Shown here: positions 1 through 8,196 of the stretch, piece after piece
Position numbering within the stretch: the first letter of the stretch is position 1
Layout: each line of letters opens with the position of its first letter
DNA from: an uncultured delta proteobacterium
Lineage (GTDB): Bacteria; Myxococcota_A; Polyangia; Polyangiales; Polyangiaceae
Direction of reading: 5' to 3'
Length of the DNA: 29,075 bases
NCBI GenBank assembly: GCA_903858055.1
Contig: CAIOHM010000548.1
Span: 1 to 29,075, forward strand
Made by a program: the position numbers and the translations under genes
The notes under the pieces: generated by a model
The model's input: only the letters and a program-made list of their open reading frames with translations
The model's database searches: none
Told to the model about the DNA's origin: nothing

Positions 1-1711
1 GCTCGAGGGCCTCGAGCACGTAGCGCCGCTGGAACTCTTCCTTCGCCTTTTCGAGCGGCAAGATCGGCCCCTCGCTCTGGGCCCCGAGGTCGAGATCTTC
101 GGGACCGAGGAGGTTGCGGTCGCACAGCACGAGGCCGCGCCGAATGCGGTTTTCGAGCTGACGAATGTTCCCGCGCCACTCGTGGCGGCGAATCGCCGCG
201 AGCGCCGCCGGGGTGAAGCCGTTCACCTTGCCGTTGAGTTCGAGCGCGTGCTTCGAGAGGAGCGCCTTCGCGATGATGAGCACGTCGTCGCCGCGCTCGC
301 GGAGCGGGGGCAAATAGAGGTTCACCACGTTGAGCCGGTAGTAGAGATCTTCGCGGAACCGCCCGCCCTTGATCTCGTCTTCGAGCACGCGGTTCGTCGA
401 CGCGACGATGCGAATGTCGACGGGCGCGCCGCGCGACTCGCCCACGCGCGTGACGATGCGCTCTTGAATCGCGCGCAGGAGCTTCACCTGCATGGCCAAG
501 GGCAGCTCACCGACTTCGTCCAAGAAGAGCGTCCCCTTGTCCGCGAGCTGGAATTTCCCTGGCCGCGACTGTACGGCACCCGTGAAGGCCCCGCGCGCGT
601 GACCGACGAGCTCGGACTCGATGAGGTTCTCGGGGATCGCGCCGCAGTTGATGACCACGAAGGGGCCGTTCGCGCGCGTGGAGCGCCGGTGAATCTCGCG
701 CGCGATGAGCTCCTTGCCCGTGCCGGTCTCGCCGGTGATGAGCACGGTGATGTCCGTGGTGGCGACGCGCTGAAGCTTGCGAAAGACCTCGAGCATGCTC
801 GCGCACGACCCGACGATCTCGCCGAAACGTGCATTCTGCAAATCACTCGAGAGGCGCGCCTTGTCTTCGCGTAGCGACTGCACGAGCAGCGCGTTCTGGA
901 CGAGCAGCGAGGCCTGCGCCGCGAACACCGAGAGCACCTCGAGTTGCGCGCGCTGGAAGAGGCCCTTCACGCGGTCGTTACCGACGTAGATGACGCCCGT
1001 GGTCTGGCCTTGGTAGCGCAGCGGCGCGCACATGACGCTCGAGAGCTTGAGCGCCACGACGGACTCGCTGCGCGCGAAGGCCGCGTCCGCTTGCGCGTCG
1101 GTGACGATGAGCGGCTTTCCGGTCTCGAGCACGCGGGCGACGATGGTGTCGCTCAGCGCCGCCTCGGCGCCCGAGGCCCACTCGCCGCGGGCGTGACGTG
1201 ACGCACGGACGACGGGCTTCGTCGTGCCTTCCGCCTGCTCCTCGAGCACCATCACGAAGCCCTTCTCGGCTCCGGTCACCTCGAGCACGGCCTCGAGCAT
1301 GGCATCGAAGAGCTTCTCCGCCGAGTCGGTGCCCATGAGGCGCTCGCTGAACTCTTGGAGCTTGGCGATGCTCCGAATGCGGTCGGCGCCGTCGGCAGGC
1401 GCCTCCGCGGCCGTCCGCGTGGGCTCGTCGAACATGCTGAAGAGCAGCGACGCGCTCCCGAGCTCGACGCGGTCGCCGTGCACGAGGCGCGAGCGGCGCT
1501 TCTTCTTGCCGTTGATGGCGATGGCGCCGTTCTTGTCGAGCTCTTCGAGGCTGAAGTCGCGGCCGTCGAAGACGATCTGTGCGTGCGCGGCGGCGACACC
1601 GCCGTTCGTGAGCACGACGTCGCAGCCCGGCCCCGAGCCCAGGATGGTGACGGGCTTGAAGAGGGCCGCGAGCCGGACCCCCTCCGGGGCCAACACTTTG
1701 ATGAGCGCCAT
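1..1711 (-). CDS. FHA-GAF-AAA+ sigma-54-dependent transcriptional activator (3' end outside window)
   Basis: An enhancer-binding protein that would use ATP hydrolysis to open sigma-54 RNA polymerase promoters. From the ATG at 1711 the order is an FHA-fold domain (about residues 1-95), a GAF sensor domain (about 130-290) and an AAA+ domain (from about 305). The AAA+ part has Walker A GETGTGK (327-333), the sigma-54 contact loop GAFTGA (374-379) and Walker B LFLDEVGEL soon after. The reading frame runs off the left edge just as the Fis-type helix-turn-helix region should begin, so the DNA-binding part is not seen. The FHA domain is odd: the usual Gly-Arg is Gly25-Ser26, and the usual Ser-Arg-x-His is Ala40-Ala41-Ala42-His43, so phosphothreonine binding is doubtful. 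FHA-linked activators are characteristic of myxobacteria. It lies 38 bases downstream of the glycine-zipper gene on the same strand and may share its transcript. Confidence 0.93.
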   Translation of the reverse strand, partial: MALIKVLAPEGVRLAALFKPVTILGSGPGCDVVLTNGGVAAAHAQIVFDGRDFSLEELDKNGAIAINGKKKRRSRLVHGDRVELGSASLLFSMFDEPTRTAAEAPADGADRIRSIAKLQEFSERLMGTDSAEKLFDAMLEAVLEVTGAEKGFVMVLEEQAEGTTKPVVRASRHARGEWASGAEAALSDTIVARVLETGKPLIVTDAQADAAFARSESVVALKLSSVMCAPLRYQGQTTGVIYVGNDRVKGLFQRAQLEVLSVFAAQASLLVQNALLVQSLREDKARLSSDLQNARFGEIVGSCASMLEVFRKLQRVATTDITVLITGETGTGKELIAREIHRRSTRANGPFVVINCGAIPENLIESELVGHARGAFTGAVQSRPGKFQLADKGTLFLDEVGELPLAMQVKLLRAIQERIVTRVGESRGAPVDIRIVASTNRVLEDEIKGGRFREDLYYRLNVVNLYLPPLRERGDDVLIIAKALLSKHALELNGKVNGFTPAALAAIRRHEWRGNIRQLENRIRRGLVLCDRNLLGPEDLDLGAQSEGPILPLEKAKEEFQRRYVLEALE

Positions 1712-1714
1712 GCG

Positions 1715-1737
1715 CCGAGCTTAACGTGAATGCTCGG
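1715..1737. repeat. Small inverted repeat between the glycine-zipper gene and the sigma-54 activator
   Basis: CCGAGC and GCTCGG form a 6-bp stem around an 11-base AT-richer loop in the short gap between two minus-strand genes. No T-run follows on the minus strand. It could be a weak transcript-end or processing hairpin, or chance. Confidence 0.3.
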
Positions 1738-1749
1738 GGCCGCGGCGAA

Positions 1750-2790
1750 TCAGAACGCGCCCGTGGCCATCGCCATGCCGCCGCCCTGCATGGGCGCGAA
1801 AGCGAAGTGCGTGTTTTCCCAGGCAGTACGGGCAGTCTCGGGCTCGTCTTGCAGGCCCGCGCCGAGCACGGCACCGACCGCGAGACCCGCCACGCTTCCG
1901 AGGGCGTTCGTCACGAGGCCGCCGCGCGGGTTGTCGTCGCTGAACGCATACGCAATGTAGACGAGGGAAGACAGCGCCGTACCGGCCCCATACCCGGCCC
2001 ACATGTACTTCTGCGTCGCGAAGCTCGGGGCCCCGCTCATGGCGGCGATGCTCGCGGTCGCGAGCGTGCCCGCGTTGAGGCCCACGATGCCCCAGAGGCT
2101 CGACCCTGCTTGCCACTCGCTGCCGGTCACACCCGCGCCGAACATGGCGCCGGTCATCGCGCCCCAGGCCGCACCGCTGCCCGCGAACGCGACGGCCTTG
2201 GCGTCGGGGTGCACGTACTCGCCGTAGGCATAGCCACCCGCGGCGCCCGCCGTCATGAGCAGGAACGCAACGCTGCCTTGCGTGGCGTAGTTCCACGACT
2301 TGTCCTTGTCGCTGTAGGCCGCTTGCGCCATGGCGATCCCCGCGCCGTTCGCAGCGCCGAGGCCCATGCCGAGCGTGGTGGCCGCGAGCGTTCCGCGCCG
2401 CGGCGAGAGGTTGGTGTCGATCGCGTAGGCGCCCACGACGCCCGCGGCGCCGAGCGCGACGGGGAAGACCGCGGCGATGCCCGGGTTCGTGAGACCGAAG
2501 ATGCTGTTGACCCAAATGCCCGCCGTGAGGCCGTAGACGCCTCCGGCCGTGTAGAATGCAAGCTGTTCACCGCGCGTGGCGCGCTCGTCGCTCGGCGTGC
2601 TCTCGGCGGCGGCCGCAGGCTTCGCAGCGGGAGCCTCCACGGCTGGCTTCGCGGCGGGAGCCTCCGCGACAGGCTTCGCGGCCGGCGCCGGTGCAGGGCT
2701 CGCGGCCGAGGTCTCGGGCTCCGGGTCCGCCGCGAAGGCCGTGGCGCAGGTGACGAACGTGGCGAGGAGGGTGCGACGGGCGGCGTTCAT
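1750..2790 (-). CDS. Glycine-zipper multi-span membrane protein with Ala/Pro-rich linker
   Basis: A 346-residue protein of unknown function; I do not recognise a named family. Residues 1-21 look like a signal peptide with a possible AFA|A cut. Residues 22-70 are an Ala/Pro/Lys linker built from a 9-residue repeat of the type KPAVEAPAA. From about residue 78 to 313 there are about eight Gly/Ala-rich hydrophobic stretches, roughly one every 30 residues, full of GxxxG spacings and separated by short polar turns such as SDKDKSW or HPDAKA. This looks like a repeated glycine-zipper hairpin array in a membrane. The ATG at 2790 overlaps the gpsA stop by four bases (ATGA), so translation is probably coupled to gpsA. 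A longer in-frame reading starting inside gpsA is an artefact of the overlap. Confidence 0.85.
   Translation of the reverse strand: MNAARRTLLATFVTCATAFAADPEPETSAASPAPAPAAKPVAEAPAAKPAVEAPAAKPAAAAESTPSDERATRGEQLAFYTAGGVYGLTAGIWVNSIFGLTNPGIAAVFPVALGAAGVVGAYAIDTNLSPRRGTLAATTLGMGLGAANGAGIAMAQAAYSDKDKSWNYATQGSVAFLLMTAGAAGGYAYGEYVHPDAKAVAFAGSGAAWGAMTGAMFGAGVTGSEWQAGSSLWGIVGLNAGTLATASIAAMSGAPSFATQKYMWAGYGAGTALSSLVYIAYAFSDDNPRGGLVTNALGSVAGLAVGAVLGAGLQDEPETARTAWENTHFAFAPMQGGGMAMATGAF
2618..2690. repeat. 27-bp tandem repeat encoding the KPAVEAPAA linker
   Basis: Units at 2618-2644 and 2645-2671 are nearly identical 27-mers beginning GGCTTCGC; a third, diverging copy begins at 2672. On the minus strand each unit encodes about nine residues of the Ala/Pro linker after the signal peptide. 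In-frame copy-number change would only lengthen or shorten the linker. Confidence 0.75.
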
Positions 2791-3833
2791 GCTTCTTCCT
2801 TCTTCAGCGTGGCGCGGGCAATCGCCGCGCGATCGAACTCGTAGCCAAGCTCCCGCGACATCAGCGCGCCGAGCGCCTCTTTCGCGGGCTTTCCTTCGTA
2901 GAGCGCGAAGTAGACCTCGCGGATGATCGGGCAGTCGACGCCGAGCTTCTCGGCGAGGCCGTAGGCGCTCTTCGCGGTCTTCACGCCTTCGGCCACGTGC
3001 CCGAGGCCCGCGAGGATCTCGTCGAGCTTGCGGCCCTTGCCGAGCTCGAAGCCCACGGTGCGGTTGCGCGAGAGCTCGCCGGTGCACGTGAGCACGAGGT
3101 CGCCCATGCCCGAGAGGCCCGCGACCGTGAGCGCCGAGCCGCCGCGCGCCATCGCGATCTTGGCGATCTCCGCGAGCCCGCGCGTGATGAGCGCCGCGCG
3201 GCTGTTGTAGCCGTAGCCCATGCCGTCGGCGACGCCGGCCGCGATGGCGATGACGTTCTTCAGCGCACCGCCGCACTCGACGCCAGCGATGTCGTCGCTC
3301 GCGTAGACGCGGAAGTAGGGGCCCTTCACCGCGTCGCAGACCTTGTCGAAGACCTCGGGGGTGCGCGTGGCCACGACGACGACGGTCGGTTGGCGCTGCG
3401 CGAGCTCCTTGGCGAACGAGGGGCCGCTCAGGAAGGCGAGATCGCCGTGCACGGACTCGGGCAGCTCCGCCTGGAGCACTTCGTCCATGAACTCGAGCGA
3501 GTCGTTCTCGATGCCCTTCGTGCAGCTCACGATGGGCACGCCGGGTCGCACGTGCGGGGCGGCGAGGCGCGCGACCTCACGCGTGGCGTGGCTCGGAACG
3601 ACGAAGAGGATCAGGTCCGCGGCGGCGATCGCAGCGCCGATGTCCATGCTCGCGCGGAGGTTCTTCGGGAGGTCGAAGCCGGCGAGGTAGCGATCGTTGC
3701 GGTGGTTCTCGTTGATGTCCTTCGCGACGGACTCTTCGTTCGTCCATGCGATGACATCGAGGCCATTTTCGGCCACGAGCTTCGCGAGGGAGGTCCCCCA
3801 AGCACCAGCACCGAGCACCGTACACGTCTGCAT
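2787..3833 (-). CDS. gpsA: NAD(P)-dependent glycerol-3-phosphate dehydrogenase
   Basis: Reduces dihydroxyacetone phosphate to sn-glycerol 3-phosphate in the cytoplasm, the entry step of phospholipid synthesis. The 348-residue protein has the N-terminal Rossmann motif GAGAWG (8-13), the conserved CTKGIEN (104-110), SGPSFA (136-141) and GGALKNVIAIAAG (188-200) with catalytic Lys192; length matches the family. The ATG at 3833 is chosen because it starts the first beta strand (MQTCTVLGAG) and has GGAG five bases upstream; an upstream in-frame start would add 32 unrelated residues. It is the first gene of a minus-strand group, is divergent from lepB across 177 bases, and its stop overlaps the next start as ATGA. 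Confidence 0.96.
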   Translation of the reverse strand: MQTCTVLGAGAWGTSLAKLVAENGLDVIAWTNEESVAKDINENHRNDRYLAGFDLPKNLRASMDIGAAIAAADLILFVVPSHATREVARLAAPHVRPGVPIVSCTKGIENDSLEFMDEVLQAELPESVHGDLAFLSGPSFAKELAQRQPTVVVVATRTPEVFDKVCDAVKGPYFRVYASDDIAGVECGGALKNVIAIAAGVADGMGYGYNSRAALITRGLAEIAKIAMARGGSALTVAGLSGMGDLVLTCTGELSRNRTVGFELGKGRKLDEILAGLGHVAEGVKTAKSAYGLAEKLGVDCPIIREVYFALYEGKPAKEALGALMSRELGYEFDRAAIARATLKKEEA

Positions 3834-4010
3834 GTCGACTCCACGCGGGCGAGAAAAGGACGCCCAGACGTGCGAGCATGCCCGAAGCCTTTCCGCGCGG
3901 GCAACTTCGGCGCGAGCGAGGAAATTCACGCTCGAAGGTCACAGCGCGCCGTCACCGAGCGAGACAACGGCGACCGCTTGGTTTACGGTCGAGCGCTCCG
4001 GAAACCCGTC

Positions 4011-5294
4011 GTGAATCGAGCCGTGCGCATCACCCGTTCCGCCTTTGCCGGCGTTTGGTTCTTCCTCGTGCCGCTCGTCGCCGCGGTGGCGCTCGTCGCC
4101 TCGCTCGGTCACGGTGCGCCCGATCCGCTCGACCCGCCCACGGGCCTCTTCGCGTTCATGCGCGACCAGCCGGTGCCGCTGGCCATCGTGGTCTTCACGA
4201 TCGTCGAGACCCTGCTCTGGCGCGTGCGTTACCGCCTGCCGCTCGCGGCAAAGGTGTACCCCGCCGCCCGCGCCGACCTGCCGGAAGAGGCACGCGCCGA
4301 CGTCGAAGCTGCCATGGGCCTCCTCGAGGAGTGCGAGCGCCTGCAGGACCGCTTCGCGAAGAAGATCGACGCGCAAGACAGGCGAACCCTCGAGGAGCAG
4401 ACCGAGGCCCTCGAACTCGCGCTCGAGGCGGCCCCCTTCGAGCTCGCGGTTTTTCAAAGCTCCCGCGACGATCTCGCGAACACGGTCGACCGCGTCTTTG
4501 CACCGTACCGAAAGGGTGAGACGAGGGAATACGTCGAGCAGATCGTCATCGCGCTGGGCCTCGCGCTGGCCTTGCGGAGCTTCGTGGTCGAGGCGTTCAA
4601 GATCCCCAGCGGCTCGATGATCCCCACCCTGCGCGTGGGCGATCACATCTTCGTCGACAAGCTCCGCTACGGGCCCCTCATGCCCTTCGGCAAGGGCCGG
4701 CTCTACAGCCGCATGCCTCCCGTGCGCGGCGACGTCGTGGTCTTCGGCTTCCCCGAGCGCCCCGAGGAGGACTTCATCAAGCGCGTCATCGGCCACCCGG
4801 GCGACACGATCGAGGTCTTCGACGGGCACCCGCGCATCAACGGGTGGGAGGTGCCCCACTGCCACGCCGGCTCGTTCAGCTACAGCGACAGCGACGAGGT
4901 GTGGAGCCGCCACGAGGGCGAGCTCTTCGTGGAGTTCCTCGGCGAAAACTCGTACCTCGTGCTCCTCGACCGCGCCGCGCTCGGCGCCATGGATCACCAG
5001 GGCCCGTTCACGGTGAAGCCCAGCGAGTTCTTCGTCATGGGCGACAACCGCAACAACAGCCACGACTCGCGCCTCTGGTTCGGCGGCAAGGGCGGCGGCG
5101 TCCCCTTCGACCTCTTGAAGGGCCACGCGCTCTTCGTGTGGTTCAGCGCCTCGAGCAAGGGCTTCGACGCGAGCCGCATTGGCACGGTGGTCACGGGCCA
5201 CCCGCGCGTCGAGCAAGCGAGCGTCGAGCTTCAAGCGGGCATCGAGAAGTGCCTCTCGGAGCGCCCCTCGGTCACGCTGCCACCGGCACGCTGA
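4011..5294 (+). CDS. lepB: Signal peptidase I with long N-terminal extension
   Basis: Membrane serine protease that removes signal peptides from exported proteins at the outer face of the inner membrane. The SPase I core has the Ser box SGSM with nucleophile Ser202, the Lys box DFIKRVIGHPGD with general base Lys257, and the C-terminal box GDNRNNSHDSR. The GTG at 4011 is preferred: it gives 427 residues beginning with two hydrophobic helices (about 10-30 and 47-62) and has GGAAA upstream, whereas the longer open frame reads through antisense gpsA. Between the second helix and the catalytic helix lies a charged, helical stretch of about 110 residues, which makes the protein longer than E. coli LepB (324). 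The gene ends at a strong terminator and converges with the DUF882 peptidase gene. Confidence 0.94.
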   Translation: MNRAVRITRSAFAGVWFFLVPLVAAVALVASLGHGAPDPLDPPTGLFAFMRDQPVPLAIVVFTIVETLLWRVRYRLPLAAKVYPAARADLPEEARADVEAAMGLLEECERLQDRFAKKIDAQDRRTLEEQTEALELALEAAPFELAVFQSSRDDLANTVDRVFAPYRKGETREYVEQIVIALGLALALRSFVVEAFKIPSGSMIPTLRVGDHIFVDKLRYGPLMPFGKGRLYSRMPPVRGDVVVFGFPERPEEDFIKRVIGHPGDTIEVFDGHPRINGWEVPHCHAGSFSYSDSDEVWSRHEGELFVEFLGENSYLVLLDRAALGAMDHQGPFTVKPSEFFVMGDNRNNSHDSRLWFGGKGGGVPFDLLKGHALFVWFSASSKGFDASRIGTVVTGHPRVEQASVELQAGIEKCLSERPSVTLPPAR

Positions 5295-5305
5295 CCATCC
5301 AAACG

Positions 5306-5338
5306 AAACGCGAGGAGGGAATTCCCTGCCTCGCGTTT
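5306..5338. terminator. Bidirectional rho-independent terminator between lepB and the DUF882 peptidase gene
   Basis: AAACGCGAGG (5306-5315) pairs perfectly with CCTCGCGTTT (5329-5338), and the interior AGGGAATTCCCT is itself a perfect palindrome that extends the stem. On the plus strand five T residues run to 5340; on the minus strand the arm continues as CGTTTCGTTT. It starts 12 bases after the lepB stop and sits before the stop of the convergent gene, so it can end both transcripts. Confidence 0.9.
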
Positions 5339-5369
5339 TTGTATAATTCGTGTACGTACGACGGATGCG

Positions 5370-6563
5370 TCAGCGATCGCTCGGCTCGTCGGGCATCGCG
5401 ATCGGGGCGGCAGTGGAGGCCGCCACACCGCGTCGCTCATCGGTCGGGATCTGGTGCCACTCGCGGCCCTGGCGCTCTTGGAGGTCGATGCCTTGGGCGG
5501 CCTTCGCGCGGCGGGCGTCGTTTGGCGAAAGCGGCCAGCCCGAGACGTAGCGCGCCTCTTCACCGGGTCCGCTCGCGTCGATCCAGCTCACGTGGCCCGC
5601 GCCCTTCGGCCGGACGTCGAGGTGGATGAAGCTCGAGTTCGGGTAGAAGCCGCAGCCCGTGTCGTCGAGGGTTTTGCAGGCGTCGACGAGCTCGACGTTG
5701 GTCGCGCCCGCGAGGCTGAAGTCGATGGCCTGCCCCTCCGCGTGGAGGCTCCCCTTGCTCGCGGGGCGGTAGCCGGAGACCACCGAGAGCGTGGCGTTCG
5801 CCTTGGGGCGGAGCTTGTCGACCACGGCCTGGAGGCGCTCGAGGAGCCCCAAATCAAGACGCTTCACGCCGGGGGCGAGCACGTCCCCTTTGCGCTTCGC
5901 GAGGGCCTCGACGGGCTCACTCGGCATCGCCATGCCGCCAGGGCGCGCCATGAGCGAGAGGCGCTCGATCGCCATGGGCGCCGGCGCGCCTTCGCACGTG
6001 AGGAGCGAGAACGACTGCTTCTCCTCGAAACGCTCGAGGTGCACGGCCTCGCGCAGGCACGGCGGCTTCGGCGGCTCCTTCTTCGCCTTCTTGCTTTTCT
6101 TGCCGCCCTTGCCCGTGGCCTCGGCGGTCTTCGGCGCGGCCTCGGTCGCCTTCGCAGCGGCAGGCTCGGCCTTCTTCGCGGGCTCGGCCTCGAGCTTCTT
6201 CGTCGTCTCGGGTGCGGTGTTTTCCTCGGCGTGCGGAGCGAAGCGGAGCGGCGTCGCGTCGACGATCGCGACGGCGGTGGGCTTCGCGGCGGCCACGGTC
6301 ACGGCCTTCGGCGCCGCCGCAGGCTTCGCGGCGACCTTCGCGCTGCGGTGGTGGCGCGTCGGCTTCTTCGCCGCGTGGTGGTGTTTGGCCTTGGAGCCGC
6401 GCTTCGCGGGGGCTTTCGCTGGCTCGCTCTTCGCGGCCTTCGCAGGCTCCTTCGCCGCGGGGGCGCTCGGGGCCGCCGACGCTGCGTGGCTCACGCAGGT
6501 GACGAGCGCCGCGAGCGCGAGGGACTTGGCAACCGACTGGAGGAGCGAGACCGAACGGCGCAT
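5370..6563 (-). CDS. Secreted DUF882/YcbK-like (M15-type) peptidoglycan peptidase
   Basis: Predicted zinc metallopeptidase acting on peptidoglycan outside the cytoplasmic membrane. The 397-residue protein has a signal peptide (about 1-30, cut near ASA|A), then about 130 residues of Ala/Lys/Pro/His-rich low complexity including clusters such as KHHHAAKK, then the catalytic domain. That domain shows SGYRP, SLHAEGQAIDF with likely zinc ligands His274 and Asp281, GFYPNSSFIHLDV and GHVSW with His324, the pattern of DUF882/M15 peptidases. The ATG at 6563 has GGAG upstream; an earlier start would put 14 basic residues before the signal peptide. Whether it cleaves peptide stems or only binds them is not shown. 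It converges on lepB. Confidence 0.85.
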   Translation of the reverse strand: MRRSVSLLQSVAKSLALAALVTCVSHAASAAPSAPAAKEPAKAAKSEPAKAPAKRGSKAKHHHAAKKPTRHHRSAKVAAKPAAAPKAVTVAAAKPTAVAIVDATPLRFAPHAEENTAPETTKKLEAEPAKKAEPAAAKATEAAPKTAEATGKGGKKSKKAKKEPPKPPCLREAVHLERFEEKQSFSLLTCEGAPAPMAIERLSLMARPGGMAMPSEPVEALAKRKGDVLAPGVKRLDLGLLERLQAVVDKLRPKANATLSVVSGYRPASKGSLHAEGQAIDFSLAGATNVELVDACKTLDDTGCGFYPNSSFIHLDVRPKGAGHVSWIDASGPGEEARYVSGWPLSPNDARRAKAAQGIDLQERQGREWHQIPTDERRGVAASTAAPIAMPDEPSDR

Positions 6564-6651
6564 GGGGCTCCGAACGACATGCCGTGGCGGCCGCGCGAGG
6601 GCCAAGATTCGGACGGCACGACGGCGCGCGCGCTGCTTTTTCCCTCACCGA

Positions 6652-6969
6652 TTACGCGCGCACGAGGAGCGCCACGAGGGCTTCTTCGTGCGCTCCCGCA
6701 TCGCCTTCGACGAGCACGGTCTTGCGCCGCGATGCCTCGCCTTGCACGAGCGAGACCGCGCGCTTGGGGACGCGGAGCGCCTTCGCGAAGAACGCGACGA
6801 GGGCGGCGTTGGCCTCTCCGTCAACGGGCGGAGCCTTGAGCGCGACCTTGAGCTGCCCGTCGTGCACGCCGACGATCGCATCACGCGACGCACGCGGCTG
6901 CGCGAGCACGTGCACACGCAGACCGCCGTGCGTGCGCTCGAAGCAGCCTCGATCGTCCGCGTCAGCCAC
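6652..6969 (-). CDS. DUF167 (YggU/UPF0235) family protein
   Basis: A 105-residue protein of a widespread small family whose role is unresolved. The hallmark run is clear: RVHVLAQPRASRDAIVGV, then LKVALKAPPVDGEAN, then AFFAKAL, followed by SLVQGEASRRKTV. Length is normal. The start at 6969 overlaps the 3' end of the M20 amidohydrolase gene by eight bases, so the two are probably translated from one message. No catalytic residues can be assigned. Confidence 0.92.
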   Translation of the reverse strand: MADADDRGCFERTHGGLRVHVLAQPRASRDAIVGVHDGQLKVALKAPPVDGEANAALVAFFAKALRVPKRAVSLVQGEASRRKTVLVEGDAGAHEEALVALLVRA

Positions 6970-8149
6970 GCCGCGGCGCCCGATCGAACTCGGCCCTCAC
7001 GGCCGCGCGCAGCTCGGGCGAGCCGATGAATTCCAGGGCCGTGGCCGCGAGGCCCTTGGCCGCCTCGCGCGCCGAACAGAGTCCGCGCTCGCTCGCCGCC
7101 GCCGCCGCGAACGCGCGCTGATGGCAGGTGGTCTCACCCTCGCCGCAGATCGCAACCCAAGGGTGAATCGACGGCACCACGTGGCTCACGTCGCCCATGT
7201 CCGTGCTGCCTGCGCCGATGCTCGGGTCCTTCCACCTGGGGGCGCGGCCCACGCGCGTGAGGTGCTCACCGAAGACACGCGCGAGCGCCTCGTTGTTCAC
7301 GAGCTCCGCGTAGCCGCGGCGCTCGTCGATCTCGAGGGGGACATCCGAGGCCATGGCGGCGGCGCGCGCACAGCGTACGACGACGGCCTTCACGCGCTCG
7401 AGCTCGGCGGAGGTGGCCGCGCGGACGCTGATTTCGCAGGCCGCGGTCTCCGGCACGATGTTCACGGCCTGTCCGCCGTCGAGGATGTAACCGTGCACGC
7501 GCACGCCGTCGCGGAAGTGCACGCGCTGCCCGTCGACGAGGCGGAAGGTGTCCATGCACGCCGTGAGCGCGCTCTTGCCCTCGTGCGGCGCGATGGCCGC
7601 GTGGCTCGGGGTTCCGCGGAACGCGAAGCGGACCCACGTGGAGGCGAGCGTCGGGTGCACGAGGAGATCGCGATCGAACGGGTGGTACATGATCGCCGCG
7701 TCGACGCCCGCGAAGGCGCCCGCGTCGATGAGCTTGATCTTCCCGCCGCCCCCCTCTTCGGCGGGCGTACCGAGGAGCTCGACGCTGCCGCCCACGCGCT
7801 CGACGACACGCGCCGCCGCGAGGAAAGCGCCCACGGCGCCGGCCGCGATGAGGTTGTGGCCGCACGCATGACCGATCTCGGGGAGCGCGTCGTACTCGGC
7901 GAGGATCGCGACGCGCGGGCCACCGCTCGCACCGGCGCGGGCACGGAACGACGTGGGCATCTCGGCGAGGCCGCGCTCGACCACATGTCCGTGGCGTTCG
8001 AGGAGGGCCGTGATCGCCGCGGCCGCGTGGTGCTCTTCGAAGCGCAACTCCGGGTGCGCGTGAAGATCCCGCGCGAGGGCGTCGAGCTCCTGCGTGTGCG
8101 CGTCCACGGCGGCGTCGAGGGCGGAGGCGAGATCGCTTGCGAGGGCCAT
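6962..8149 (-). CDS. M20-family amidohydrolase (AbgB/IAA-amino-acid hydrolase type)
   Basis: Cytoplasmic metal-dependent hydrolase of N-acyl amino acids or related amides; the substrate cannot be read from sequence. The 395-residue protein has the metal-site motif EYDALPEIGHACGHN with Asp87, His94, Cys96 and His98, and the acidic pair TPAEE (131-132), followed by the usual dimerisation insert and a C-terminal metal region. The pattern with Cys in GHACGH is that of the M20D subgroup. The ATG at 8149 is chosen over a start 26 residues earlier because the upstream part is Arg-rich and the family begins near here. It is divergent from the next gene with only 47 bases between them, so promoters must overlap coding sequence or be very compact. 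Confidence 0.92.
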   Translation of the reverse strand: MALASDLASALDAAVDAHTQELDALARDLHAHPELRFEEHHAAAAITALLERHGHVVERGLAEMPTSFRARAGASGGPRVAILAEYDALPEIGHACGHNLIAAGAVGAFLAAARVVERVGGSVELLGTPAEEGGGGKIKLIDAGAFAGVDAAIMYHPFDRDLLVHPTLASTWVRFAFRGTPSHAAIAPHEGKSALTACMDTFRLVDGQRVHFRDGVRVHGYILDGGQAVNIVPETAACEISVRAATSAELERVKAVVVRCARAAAMASDVPLEIDERRGYAELVNNEALARVFGEHLTRVGRAPRWKDPSIGAGSTDMGDVSHVVPSIHPWVAICGEGETTCHQRAFAAAAASERGLCSAREAAKGLAATALEFIGSPELRAAVRAEFDRAPRRG

Positions 8150-8196
8150 GCACAGAAACCTACCGCGAACGCGCCGTTTTCGGCAGAGTGCGCCGC

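Noticed and set aside
3939..5234. Minus-strand open frame (431 codons) opposite lepB
   Set aside because: Shadow of lepB; lepB carries all catalytic boxes.
5342..5347. Perfect TATAAT after the lepB terminator
   Set aside because: It lies between a terminator and the 3' end of a convergent gene, with no gene to transcribe from it on the plus strand.
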